Assembly (NCBI GenBank): GCA_035296625.1
Contig: DATHAO010000046.1
Span: forward strand, 1-64,000
Direction of reading: 5' to 3'
Origin: DATCLS01 sp035296625
GTDB taxonomy: Bacteria > Actinomycetota > Acidimicrobiia > Acidimicrobiales > VFJN01
DNA length: 64,000 nt
The notes beneath the pieces are model-generated. The model did no database searches. It was not told where the DNA came from and worked only from the letters and a program-made list of their open reading frames with translations. Position numbers and translations under genes: made by a program. Shown here piece after piece: positions 1 through 8,111 of the stretch; the stretch's first letter is position 1; every line of letters starts with the position of its first letter.

Positions 1-1007
1 AGGACCTCTTCGCCGAGCACCGGCTGCCGGCGCCGAAGGGCATCCTCCTCTACGGGCCCCCGGGGTGCGGCAAGACCCTGATCGCCAAGGCCGTCGCCAA
101 CAGCCTGGCCAAGAAGGTCGCCTCGGCCACGGGCGACGAGAAGGGCCGCAGCTACTTCATCAACATCAAGGGCCCCGAGCTGCTCAACAAGTACGTCGGC
201 GAGACGGAGCGGCAGATTCGCCTGGTCTTCCAGCGGGCGCGCGAGAAGAGCGAGGAGGGCTGGCCGGTGATCGTGTTCTTCGACGAGATGGACTCGATGT
301 TCCGCACCCGCGGCTCGGGCATCAGCTCGGACGTCGAGTCGACGATCGTGCCCCAGCTCCTCGCCGAGATCGACGGCGTCGAGTCGTTGCGCAACGTGAT
401 CGTGATCGGCGCGTCCAACCGCGAGGACCTGATCGACCCGGCCATCCTCCGGCCCGGCCGTCTCGACGTGAAGATCAAGATCGAGCGGCCCAGCGAGACG
501 GCCGCCATGCAGATCTTCAGCCGTTACCTGACGGCCGACCTGCCCCTCAACGAACAGGCGGTGCAGGAGCTGGGCGGCGGCGACCCGTCCAAGTACGTCG
601 CGGCGGTCATCGAACGCACGGTCGACGAGATGTACCGCACCGACCGCGACAACGAGTTCCTCGAGGTCACTTACCAGAACGGTGACAAGGAGATCATGTA
701 CTTCAAGGACTTCTCGTCCGGGGCCATGATCGAGAACATCGTGCGGCGGGCCAAGAAGCTCGCCATCAAGCGCCACCTGGCGGACGGTCCGAAGGGCATC
801 AAGCTCGAGGACATGCTCGACTCGATCCACCAGGAGTACAAGGAGCACGAGGACCTGCCGAACACCACCAACCCCGACGACTGGGCCAAGATCTCGGGCA
901 AGAAGGGCGAGCGCATCGTCTACGTGCGCACGATCGTGAACCGGGACGACGGCAAGGCCACCGGGGGCCGCTCGATCGAGCGCGTCGCCACCGGGCAGTA
1001 CCTGTAG
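1..1007 (+). CDS. arc: Proteasome-associated AAA+ ATPase ARC/Mpa, C-terminal part (5' truncated by window edge)
   Basis: The reading frame is open from base 3 and the real start lies upstream of the window. The Walker A motif GPPGCGKT is encoded at 54-77 and the Walker B segment IVFFDEMDSMF begins near 267. These belong to the ring-forming ATPase that unfolds pupylated proteins and feeds them to the 20S core. The protein ends in GQYL. A penultimate Tyr in this QYL tail is the gate-opening signal by which Mpa/ARC docks on the proteasome alpha ring (family knowledge). The N-terminal coiled coil and OB domains are off-window. It is the first gene of the Pup-proteasome block and is followed 8 bases later by a small membrane protein gene. 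Confidence 0.96.
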   Translation, partial: DLFAEHRLPAPKGILLYGPPGCGKTLIAKAVANSLAKKVASATGDEKGRSYFINIKGPELLNKYVGETERQIRLVFQRAREKSEEGWPVIVFFDEMDSMFRTRGSGISSDVESTIVPQLLAEIDGVESLRNVIVIGASNREDLIDPAILRPGRLDVKIKIERPSETAAMQIFSRYLTADLPLNEQAVQELGGGDPSKYVAAVIERTVDEMYRTDRDNEFLEVTYQNGDKEIMYFKDFSSGAMIENIVRRAKKLAIKRHLADGPKGIKLEDMLDSIHQEYKEHEDLPNTTNPDDWAKISGKKGERIVYVRTIVNRDDGKATGGRSIERVATGQYL

Positions 1008-1015
1008 GTCCGGGC

Positions 1016-1426
1016 ATGACGTCTCCGGTGGCGCTCCGGAGGCTGACGGAGACGAGAGAGGGGCGGCTCACGGTCATCGTGGTCGTGGGCGGCACCCTTC
1101 TCGTCGCCGTGTCGTTCGCCAACGTGTGGATGGCGAACGCGATCGACGACGAGGCCGACCGCGTGCGTGCGGCCCTGCGCCGCGAGCTGGTGCGCGTCGA
1201 CGACGCGGAGCTCGCCGAATACCCGGGCTCGGCCGAGCGCATCGAGCGTCTGGCCGCCGACGCCGTGGAGGACCGCGCCGCCCACGTCGTGGGATCGGAG
1301 CGGCCCGACGGGGACGAGGTCGTGGTGGCGGTCGACGTGGCGCTCGGCTGGCAGAACCGGTGCGTGGAGGCCGAGCTGCGTGGCAACGCCACCGTGCTGA
1401 CGGAGCGTTCGGCCGGCCCGTGCTGA
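1016..1426 (+). CDS. Small single-pass membrane protein between ARC and dop
   Basis: This 136-residue protein is not recognised. A short basic N-terminus is followed by one hydrophobic segment at about residues 18-40 (VIVVVGGTLLVAVSFANVW), then an acidic, Arg-rich extracytoplasmic or cytoplasmic domain of about 90 residues. The domain has two cysteines, one in the middle and one at the last residue. It starts with ATG only 8 bases after the ARC stop codon, so it is probably co-transcribed. Mycobacteria also carry a membrane protein gene between mpa and dop, but I cannot claim homology. No function is assigned. Confidence 0.7.
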   Translation: MTSPVALRRLTETREGRLTVIVVVGGTLLVAVSFANVWMANAIDDEADRVRAALRRELVRVDDAELAEYPGSAERIERLAADAVEDRAAHVVGSERPDGDEVVVAVDVALGWQNRCVEAELRGNATVLTERSAGPC

Positions 1427-1529
1427 CCTCGGTCTGACACGCTCCGACGTGCCACGCAAGGTGCTGAGTCCAGCACATTAAGGCGGCGAATCTGGGGGCG
1501 TTGGCGCCTCCGCGGCGCGGATCCGGGGG

Positions 1530-1535
1530 TAACGT
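1530..1535 (+). promoter_or_regulatory. -10 box of a probable leaderless dop promoter
   Basis: The hexamer TAACGT ends 6 bases before the GTG start of dop. This places the likely transcription start on the start codon itself. Several other genes in the window show the same spacing. Confidence 0.45.
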
Positions 1536-1541
1536 CCAGTC

Positions 1542-3059
1542 GTGGCCCTGCGAAAGATCATGGGCGTCGAGACCGAGTTCGGCATCATCGTGCGCGGCGC
1601 CGGCGAGTCCAACCCCATCGCCGCGTCGTCGGTCCTGATCAACGCGTACGTCAACGAGCTGTCCCGCCTGGGCCACGGCCGGCGCGAGCAGCCCAAGGTC
1701 GGGTGGGACTTCGAGGACGAGCACCCCGACGTCGACGCCCGGGGCTTCTCCGCCGAGGGCACGCTCGCCCCCGAGGTCGAGACGCACCTGGTCAACGCCG
1801 TGCTCACGAACGGGGCCCGCTACTACGTCGATCACGCGCACCCCGAGTGCTCGACGCCCGAGTGCGCCGACCCCCGCTCGATCGTGGTGTTCGACAAGGC
1901 CGCCGAGCTGATCCTCCAGCGGTCGATGGCCGCGGCCGTCGAGCTCCTGCCCGCCGGTCAGGAGATCGTCGTCTACAAGAACAACTCGGATCGCAAGGGC
2001 AACTCCTACGGGTGCCACGAGAACTACCTGATGGACCGGCAGGTCCCGTTCTCCCGGATCGTCACCCACGTGATGCCCCACTTCATCACCCGCCTCGTCT
2101 ACACCGGGGCCGGCAAGGTGGGCACCGAGGCGCCGGGTCTCACCTCCGAGGACGTGCCGTTCCAGCTCAGCCAGCGGGCCGACTTCTTCGAGGAGGAGGT
2201 CGGCCTCGAGACCACGCTCAAGCGGCCGATAGTCAACACCCGCGACGAGCCCCACGCGGACGCCCAGAAGTACCGTCGGCTCCACGTGATCGTGGGCGAC
2301 GCGAACATGGCCGAGATCGCCACGTACCTCAAGGTGGGCACGACGGCTCTCGTCCTGGCCATGCTGGAGGACGACTTCCTGCCTCGTGACCTGAGCATCG
2401 TGGCTCCCGTGGCGGCGCTGCGGAAGGTGTCCTACGACCTGTCACTGCGCCAGCCCCTCGACATGGTCGAGGGCACCCGTATGACGGCCCTCGAGATCCA
2501 GTGGGAGTACTTCGACCGGGCCAAGAAGTACGCGGAGGAGCACGGCCTCGACTGCATCGGCTCACCCGAAGCGGGCGCCGAGCTGATCCGCCGGTGGGAG
2601 CAGGTCCTCACCGGGCTCGAGACCGACCCGGAGAGCCTGTCCACCCAGGTCGACTGGGTGGCCAAGAAGCGGGTCGTAGACGGCTACCGCGACCGAGGCG
2701 GGCTTCGGTGGGACGATGCCCGCCTGGCGGCGATGGACCTGCAGTACCACGACCTGCGCCCGGGCAAGAGCCTGGCCACGCGCGTGGGCCTCGAGCGCCT
2801 CACCAACGACGCCGAGGTGCAGCGGGCCACGTTCGAGCCGCCGCCCGACACCCGGGCCTACTTCCGGGGCAAGTGCCTGCAGCGGTGGGCACCGCAGATC
2901 GTGGCGGCCAACTGGGATTCGATGGTCTTCGACATCGGAGGCGACCCGCTCCGGCGGGTCCCGATGATGGACCCGACGCGTGGAACGGAGGCCCACGTGG
3001 GTAGGTTGATGGCGGACTGCGACAGTCCAGCCGAGCTGTTGGAACGTCTGGGTCAGTGA
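1542..3059 (+). CDS. dop: Pup deamidase/depupylase Dop
   Basis: This 505-residue protein belongs to the carboxylate-amine/glutamine-synthetase-like Pup ligase family. The N-terminal motif GVETEFGI carries the Mg-ATP-binding glutamates. HPECSTPECADP, NNSDRKGNSYGCHENYL and NTRDEPHAD are family signatures shared with PafA. Its position directly before pup and its longer length (mycobacterial Dop is about 500 residues, PafA about 450) identify it as Dop rather than the ligase. Dop converts the C-terminal Gln of Pup to Glu and also removes Pup from substrates. That activity is needed here, because the neighbouring Pup ends in Gln. The GTG start is supported by homology to the conserved N-terminus and by the upstream -10 box. 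Confidence 0.95.
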   Translation: MALRKIMGVETEFGIIVRGAGESNPIAASSVLINAYVNELSRLGHGRREQPKVGWDFEDEHPDVDARGFSAEGTLAPEVETHLVNAVLTNGARYYVDHAHPECSTPECADPRSIVVFDKAAELILQRSMAAAVELLPAGQEIVVYKNNSDRKGNSYGCHENYLMDRQVPFSRIVTHVMPHFITRLVYTGAGKVGTEAPGLTSEDVPFQLSQRADFFEEEVGLETTLKRPIVNTRDEPHADAQKYRRLHVIVGDANMAEIATYLKVGTTALVLAMLEDDFLPRDLSIVAPVAALRKVSYDLSLRQPLDMVEGTRMTALEIQWEYFDRAKKYAEEHGLDCIGSPEAGAELIRRWEQVLTGLETDPESLSTQVDWVAKKRVVDGYRDRGGLRWDDARLAAMDLQYHDLRPGKSLATRVGLERLTNDAEVQRATFEPPPDTRAYFRGKCLQRWAPQIVAANWDSMVFDIGGDPLRRVPMMDPTRGTEAHVGRLMADCDSPAELLERLGQ

Positions 3060-3077
3060 GGAACGGAGTCAGGGGAC

Positions 3078-3272
3078 ATGGCTGAGCGAGAGCTGAGAAA
3101 GAAGCCCGCCCCGGCTCGTGAGGACGAGGTCGTCGAGGAGACGCCCGCCCCTTCCGAGCAAGGCGAGAAGATCAAGGCAGAGCTCGACGACCTCCTCGAC
3201 GAAATCGACGAGGTCCTCGAATCGAACGCAGAGGACTTCGTTAAGTCGTACGTGCAGAAGGGCGGCCAGTAG
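3078..3272 (+). CDS. pup: Prokaryotic ubiquitin-like protein Pup
   Basis: The 64-residue protein is Lys/Glu-rich and mostly disordered, with the conserved C-terminal half EIDEVLESNAEDFVKSYVQ and the terminal tripeptide GGQ. The final Gln must be deamidated by Dop before PafA ligates Pup to lysines of target proteins. The helix-forming C-terminal half is the part that binds the coiled coil of ARC/Mpa (family knowledge). It lies 18 bases after dop with a GGGGA-type ribosome binding site, and prcB and prcA follow. Confidence 0.97.
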   Translation: MAERELRKKPAPAREDEVVEETPAPSEQGEKIKAELDDLLDEIDEVLESNAEDFVKSYVQKGGQ

Positions 3273-3345
3273 GCCGCCGTTCCGGCCATCGCGGCGCCGG
3301 TTTCCCACCGCGGACGCGGTGGACCTCGTGGGGCCCGGCGCCCGG

Positions 3346-3351
3346 TAGCCT
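3346..3351 (+). promoter_or_regulatory. -10 box of a probable leaderless prcB promoter
   Basis: TAGCCT ends 8 bases before the GTG start of prcB, the same geometry as at pafB. This suggests that prcBA has its own leaderless promoter in addition to readthrough from pup. Confidence 0.45.
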
Positions 3352-3359
3352 CCGTCGTC

Positions 3360-4193
3360 GTGACGTTGCCCTACTTCCGCGCCGACGACGACCCGGGGCC
3401 CTCCTTCACCGAGGTGCTCCGCCGGGCCGGCCACGACCAGGGCTGGGGAGACCTCCCGCCCGGTGTGCGCATCGAGACCGCCCACGGCACGACCGTGGTG
3501 GCCATCCGCTACGCCGACGGGGTGGTGATGGCCGGCGATCGCCGTGCCACCAGCGGGAACCTGATCAGCCATCGTTCGATGGAGAAGGTGTTTCCCGCCG
3601 ACCGCCACTCGGGCGTGGCGATCGCCGGGGCCGCCGGGCCGGCGCTCGAGATGGTCAAGCTGTTCCAGCTCCAGCTCGAGCACTACGAGAAGGTCGAGAA
3701 CGCCGAGCTGTCCCTCGAGGGCAAGGCGAACCAGCTGGGCCAGATGGTGCGCAGCCACCTCCCCGCCGCAATGCAGGGCCTGGCCGTCGTGCCGCTGTTC
3801 GCCGGCTACGACGTGCGCCGCAGCCTCGGGCGCCTGTTCGAGTACGACGTCACGGGCGGCCGCTACGAGGAGCAGGACTTCGCCGCGACGGGATCGGGCA
3901 GCCTCCACGCCGGCACGGTCATCAAGATGGGCTACCGCCGCGACCTCGACCGCAGCGACACGGTCGACCTTGCGATCAGCGCCCTGTTCCAGGCGGCCGA
4001 TGAGGACTCCGCCACCGGCGGGCCCGATCCGGTGCGGGGCATCTACCCGCTGATCGCCACGATCACGGCCGAGGGCTTCGAGCGGGTGGCCGACACCGAG
4101 GTCGCCGAACGCTTCACGTCGCTCGTCGATCGCCTCGCCATCACGGCGAGCACCACCACCGCCAAGACGCTGGCGGGAGGCGACATCTCATGA
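3360..4193 (+). CDS. prcB: 20S proteasome beta subunit PrcB
   Basis: The 277-residue precursor carries a propeptide of about 43 residues. It ends in the autoprocessing site HG before the catalytic threonine (Thr44) of TTVVAIRYADGVVMAGDRRAT. The N-terminal Thr, the lysine-bearing segment SMEKVF and the Asp in AGDRR are hallmarks of active beta subunits. It is the peptidase of the 20S core that degrades pupylated proteins. It starts with GTG and overlaps prcA by the 4-base ATGA motif, so the two subunits are translationally coupled. Confidence 0.97.
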   Translation: MTLPYFRADDDPGPSFTEVLRRAGHDQGWGDLPPGVRIETAHGTTVVAIRYADGVVMAGDRRATSGNLISHRSMEKVFPADRHSGVAIAGAAGPALEMVKLFQLQLEHYEKVENAELSLEGKANQLGQMVRSHLPAAMQGLAVVPLFAGYDVRRSLGRLFEYDVTGGRYEEQDFAATGSGSLHAGTVIKMGYRRDLDRSDTVDLAISALFQAADEDSATGGPDPVRGIYPLIATITAEGFERVADTEVAERFTSLVDRLAITASTTTAKTLAGGDIS

Positions 4194-4945
4194 GCATGCC
4201 CTTCTACGTCGCCCCCGAGCAGTGGATGAAGGACAAGGCCGACTTCGCCCGCAAGGGCATCGCCCGCGGCCGGGCCCTGTCCGCCCTCCTCTACGACGAC
4301 GGCATCCTCATCTGCGCCGAAAACTCGTCGACGACGCTGCGCAAGATCAGCGAGATCTACGACCGCATCGCGTTCGCCGGGGCCGGCAAGTACAACGAGT
4401 ACGATCGCCTGCGGATCTCGGGCGTGCGCCATGCCGACCTCAAGGGCTACTCGTTCAGCCGCGAGGACGTCGACGCGCAGAGCCTCGCCGGCGCCTACGC
4501 CCAGATGCTTGGCGACGTCTTCACCCACGAGGTGAAGCCGATGGAGGTCGAGATCCTCGTCGCCGAGGTCGGCGCGACGCCGACCGACGACCGGCTGTTC
4601 CACATCCTCTACGACGGCACGGTGGTCGACGAGACCGGATTCACCGTGCTGGGCGGCGAGGCCGACGCCATCTCCGACCGGCTGAAGGCCACCTACGAGG
4701 CCGGCCTCGGCCTCGCCGAGGCGCTCCGGGCCGCCGTGGCCGCCCTGGCCGGTGACCGGACGTTGGCGCCCGACGAGCTCGAGGTGGCGGTGCTGGCGCG
4801 GGCCAACGGCCGACGCGCGTTCCAGCGGCTGTCGCGGGCCAAGGTCGCCGAGACGCTGGGCGTCGCCGAGGAGTCGCCGCCGTCCGACACCGGCGCGGGA
4901 ACCACGCAGGCCGCCGCCGACGGCGGCTCGCCCGAACCGAACTGA
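4190..4945 (+). CDS. prcA: 20S proteasome alpha subunit PrcA
   Basis: The 251-residue protein starts MSMPFYVAPEQWMKDKADFARKGIARGR, the gated N-terminal tail typical of actinobacterial alpha subunits. The usual alpha-subunit fold follows (SALLYDDGILICAENSSTTLRKI, FAGAGKYNEY). It forms the outer rings that receive the ARC/Mpa C-terminal tail. The C-terminal 30 residues are Ala/Ser/Gly-rich and probably disordered. It overlaps prcB by 4 bases and is followed by a hairpin that separates it from a convergent gene. Confidence 0.97.
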   Translation: MSMPFYVAPEQWMKDKADFARKGIARGRALSALLYDDGILICAENSSTTLRKISEIYDRIAFAGAGKYNEYDRLRISGVRHADLKGYSFSREDVDAQSLAGAYAQMLGDVFTHEVKPMEVEILVAEVGATPTDDRLFHILYDGTVVDETGFTVLGGEADAISDRLKATYEAGLGLAEALRAAVAALAGDRTLAPDELEVAVLARANGRRAFQRLSRAKVAETLGVAEESPPSDTGAGTTQAAADGGSPEPN

Positions 4946-4951
4946 TCCGGT

Positions 4952-4984
4952 CGGGCCGGCCGGCGGGTTCCATTCGCCGGCCCG
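4952..4984. terminator. Bidirectional hairpin between prcA and the convergent F420 oxidoreductase gene
   Basis: A 9-base stem (CGGGCCGGC at 4952-4960 pairing with 4976-4984) encloses a 15-base loop in the 45-base gap between convergent stop codons. There is no T tract, which is common for high-GC actinobacterial terminators. Confidence 0.5.
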
Positions 4985-4990
4985 TCCTCG

Positions 4991-5959
4991 TCAGCCGGTG
5001 GAGCCGCCCAGGGCGCCCTGCAGCTCGTCGCGCCAGAACCGGAAGAAACCCTCCTGGTCCGGCCCTACCTGCACGAACGCGATGCGCCCGAAGCCGGCAT
5101 CGGTGAAGGACCGCACGGCGTCGACATAGGCCTGCGGGTCGGGGCCGACCGGGATGCTGCCGCGCAGGTCCTCGGGCCGGACCTGCGCCGCGGCGGCGTC
5201 GAAGTTGACCGGGTTGGGCAGCTCGGCCTGCACCTTCCACCCGAGCGCCGACCAGCGGAACTGCTGGTGGGCCAGCTCGAGAGCCTTGCCCGCGTCCTCG
5301 CCCCAGCACACGGGGATCTGGCTCCAGGTGCGGGCGGCGTCGCCGCCGGCCGCCGTGAACGCCTCGACGATCGAGAGCTCGGGCTCGGTGGCGATGAGGA
5401 CGTCGCCGTACTCGGCGGCGAGCGTCGCCGACTCGGGGCCGCTCGCGGCCACGCCGATGGGCACGGGGCGGTCGGGGAGGTCGAAGACCCGCGCGTCCTC
5501 GAGCGTGAAGTACTCGCCCCGGTAGCTCTGGTAGCCGCCCTGCCACAGCAGCTGGATGATCTCGATGGCCTCGGCCAGCATCTCGTGGCGGACGTCGGCC
5601 GGCGGCCAGCCCCGGCCCACGACGTGCTCGTTGAGACGCTCGCCGGCCCCGAGGCCGAGCGTGAAGCGGCCCTCGCTCAGCAGGCCCAGCGTGGCCGCCT
5701 TCTGCGCCACGATCGCCGGGTGATAGCGGATCGTCGGGCAGGTGACCATCGTCGCCAGCTCGATGCGCTCGGTGACGGCGGCGACGGCCCCCAGCACCGA
5801 CCAGGCGTAGGGCGAGTGCTGCTGCTCGGGCACCCACGGGTGGTAGTGGTCGGACGAGACGAGGAAGTCGAAGCCCAGGTCCTCGGCGCGGCGGGCGATG
5901 CCGACCAGCTCGCGGGGTCCGTGCTCCTCGCTCATGAGGGTGTAGCCGAACGCGGTCAC
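4991..5959 (-). CDS. LLM-class F420-dependent oxidoreductase, F420-G6PDH-like
   Basis: The 322-residue TIM-barrel protein of the bacterial luciferase-like family contains FDFLVSSDHYHPWVPEQQHSPYAW, resembling the F420-dependent glucose-6-phosphate dehydrogenase subgroup. FTLGLGAGERLNEHVVG and LDFLVSSDH-type strands line the F420 pocket. It probably transfers hydride between an alcohol or sugar substrate and cofactor F420, but the substrate cannot be predicted. It is transcribed against prcA and sits inside the proteasome block without an obvious functional link. Confidence 0.85.
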   Translation of the reverse strand: MTAFGYTLMSEEHGPRELVGIARRAEDLGFDFLVSSDHYHPWVPEQQHSPYAWSVLGAVAAVTERIELATMVTCPTIRYHPAIVAQKAATLGLLSEGRFTLGLGAGERLNEHVVGRGWPPADVRHEMLAEAIEIIQLLWQGGYQSYRGEYFTLEDARVFDLPDRPVPIGVAASGPESATLAAEYGDVLIATEPELSIVEAFTAAGGDAARTWSQIPVCWGEDAGKALELAHQQFRWSALGWKVQAELPNPVNFDAAAAQVRPEDLRGSIPVGPDPQAYVDAVRSFTDAGFGRIAFVQVGPDQEGFFRFWRDELQGALGGSTG

Positions 5960-6042
5960 CGCGGCTCCTCACTGCTGGGCGTTTCGCGGTGCTTCCCCGG
6001 CCGATCGCGGGCAACCCGGGTCGCCGAGGCGCGTAGGGCCGG

Positions 6043-6540
6043 TCAGAACACCAGCGCGACGAGGTAACGCAACGCCTGGGCCACGAGGAGCAGGGCCAGC
6101 GCCGTGGCCGTCCACCGCAGGCGGCGGGCCCTGCGGCGCCGGGCGGCGACGAGGCCGCGCGCGTCGATCGGCGTGAGCGCGGGGAGCTCCTCCTCGTCGT
6201 CCGGCTCGCCGTCGGGCTCCCCGACGCCGTGCGCGCCGGCGCGGAAGACGAGGCCGATCGGGGGTGCGGCTCCGGCGCCCGCTCCGGCGGTGAAGGGGTC
6301 GCCGGGCGCGCCGGCGTCGTCCGGCGCGGCAGGGTCGTCGTCGTCCGGCCCGTCCGCCGTCACGGCGGTGAGGACCTCGCGGGCGACCTCGAGGTCGGTC
6401 TCGTCGACGAGCAGCTCGACCGGGCCGACCGGGTAGAGGTCGTCCGCCCCGCGCAGCTGCCAGACCACGCCCTCGGCGCCGAGCTGGGCGGCCAGGATCC
6501 GTGCCGTGAGCGGGTTCGCTACGGTCGTCACGCGCACCAT
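6043..6540 (-). CDS. DUF2007-like protein with C-terminal membrane anchor
   Basis: The 165-residue protein starts MVRVTTVANPLTARILAAQL and has a compact alpha/beta N-terminal region of about 65 residues resembling the DUF2007 'putative signal transducing' fold (weak match from memory). An acidic, Pro/Ala-rich linker follows, then an Arg-rich stretch, and then one transmembrane segment at the extreme C-terminus (ATALALLLVAQALRYLVALVF). Such a tail-anchored arrangement would place the N-domain in the cytoplasm. The ATG at 6540 was chosen because longer frames run into the divergent pafA promoter region. Function unknown. Confidence 0.65.
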   Translation of the reverse strand: MVRVTTVANPLTARILAAQLGAEGVVWQLRGADDLYPVGPVELLVDETDLEVAREVLTAVTADGPDDDDPAAPDDAGAPGDPFTAGAGAGAAPPIGLVFRAGAHGVGEPDGEPDDEEELPALTPIDARGLVAARRRRARRLRWTATALALLLVAQALRYLVALVF

Positions 6541-6683
6541 CCGGCCCGGTCGCACACCGAGACCGTACCGGCCCGGGCGCCGAGCACCCTGGCGCACGGG
6601 CGGATGCGACGTCCTGACCTGCGCACCGTCGCGGGGGTCATGACGATCGGCGTTCATCGCCCTGCGCCGTGCGGTACCGGCGA

Positions 6684-6689
6684 TAGCGT
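6684..6689 (+). promoter_or_regulatory. -10 box of a probable leaderless pafA promoter
   Basis: TAGCGT ends 7 bases before the GTG at 6697, the start that aligns with the conserved PafA N-terminus. It supports that start over the in-frame GTG at 6688. Confidence 0.5.
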
Positions 6690-6696
6690 GCGGTTC

Positions 6697-8055
6697 GTGG
6701 AGCGGCGCATCTTCGGCCTGGAGAACGAGTACGGCGTGACGTGCACGCTGCGTGGCCAGCGGCGCCTGAGCCCCGACGAAGTGGCCCGCTATTTGTTCCG
6801 CAGGGTGGTGTCGTGGGGCCGCTCCTCGAACGTGTTCCTGGCCAACGGGGCTCGGCTCTACCTCGACGTGGGCAGCCACCCCGAGTACGCCACCCCCGAG
6901 TGCGACTCGATCCTCGACCTGGTCACCCACGACAAGGCCGGCGAGCGGATCCTCGAGCAGCTGTTGGTCGCCGCCGAGCAGCGCCTACGCGAGGAGGGCA
7001 TCCGCGGCGTCATCTACCTGTTCAAGAACAACACCGACTCGGCCGGCAACTCCTACGGCTGCCACGAGAACTACCTGACCTCACGCCGTGACGACTTCAG
7101 CCACTACGCCGAGGTGCTGATCCCGTTCTTCGTGTCGCGCCAGATCTACTCGGGGGCCGGCAAGGTGCTGCAGACCGCCCGGGGCGCCATGTTCTGCATC
7201 GCCCAGCGCGCCGAGCACATCTGGGAGGGCGTCTCGTCGGCCACGACCCGCAGCCGCCCGATCATCAACACCCGCGACGAGCCGCACGCCGACGCCGAGC
7301 GGTACCGGCGCCTCCACGTCATCGTCGGCGACTCGAACATGAGCGAGTACGCCACGTTCCTCAAGGTCGGCGCCACCTCGATCCTGCTGCGCATGCTCGA
7401 GGACCCGTCGTTCGTGCTGCGCGACATGACGCTCGAGAATCCCATCCGGGCGATTCGCGAGATCAGCCACGACCTCACCGGCAAGCGCACGGTGCGCCTG
7501 GCCAACGGCCGCGAAGCCTCGGCGCTCGACATCCAGCGCGAGTACTTGTCGCGGGCCCAGCGCTACGCCGACACCAAGGGCCTCACCCCGCTCGAGATGA
7601 AGGCCATGGAGATGTGGGAGCACTGCCTCGACGGGCTCGAGCACGACCCCTACAGCCTCGACCGCGAGTGCGACTGGGTGATCAAGCACAAGCTGATCGA
7701 GTCGTACTGCGCCAAGCACGACCTGCCGCTGTCGCATCCCCGCGTGTCGCTGATCGACCTGCAGTACCACGACGTGAACCGCGAGCGGGGCCTGTTCTAC
7801 AAGCTGCAGGACCGCGGCATGGTCGAGCGGATCACCACCGACGAGGCGATCGACGAGGCCGTCGAGGTGCCGCCGCAGACGACGCGGGCGCGGCTTCGGG
7901 GCGAGTTCATCCGCCGGGCCAAGGAGCGCAAGCGGGACTACACGGTTGACTGGGTGCACCTGAAGCTCAACGACCAGGCGCAGCGCACGGTCCTCTGCAA
8001 GGACCCGTTCAAGTCCCGTGACGAGCGGGTCGAACGGCTCATCGCCAGCCTCTGA
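6697..8055 (+). CDS. pafA: Pup-protein ligase PafA
   Basis: The 452-residue protein has the length I recall for mycobacterial PafA. The N-terminal ERRIFGLENEYGVT supplies the Mg-ATP-binding glutamates, and LDVGSHPEYATPECDS contains the catalytic aspartate region. NNTDSAGNSYGCHENYL and NTRDEPHADAERYRRLHVIVGD are family signatures. PafA phosphorylates the C-terminal Glu of Pup and forms the isopeptide bond to substrate lysines. It is a paralogue of Dop 3.6 kb upstream. It ends 56 bases before the DUF3866 gene. Confidence 0.96.
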   Translation: MERRIFGLENEYGVTCTLRGQRRLSPDEVARYLFRRVVSWGRSSNVFLANGARLYLDVGSHPEYATPECDSILDLVTHDKAGERILEQLLVAAEQRLREEGIRGVIYLFKNNTDSAGNSYGCHENYLTSRRDDFSHYAEVLIPFFVSRQIYSGAGKVLQTARGAMFCIAQRAEHIWEGVSSATTRSRPIINTRDEPHADAERYRRLHVIVGDSNMSEYATFLKVGATSILLRMLEDPSFVLRDMTLENPIRAIREISHDLTGKRTVRLANGREASALDIQREYLSRAQRYADTKGLTPLEMKAMEMWEHCLDGLEHDPYSLDRECDWVIKHKLIESYCAKHDLPLSHPRVSLIDLQYHDVNRERGLFYKLQDRGMVERITTDEAIDEAVEVPPQTTRARLRGEFIRRAKERKRDYTVDWVHLKLNDQAQRTVLCKDPFKSRDERVERLIASL

Positions 8056-8096
8056 GCCCCCGGGCGACTGTCCCATCGGCCGGCGGGGCCCGGTAG

Positions 8097-8102
8097 TACG
8101 GT
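8097..8102 (+). promoter_or_regulatory. -10 box upstream of the DUF3866 gene
   Basis: TACGGT lies 9 bases before the GTG at 8112, consistent with a leaderless transcript. Confidence 0.35.
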
Positions 8103-8111
8103 CGCCTGACC

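Noticed and set aside
6541..6930. N-terminal extension of the DUF2007-like protein to 6930
   Set aside because: It would run across the pafA promoter and start, and it reads as low-information shadow sequence.
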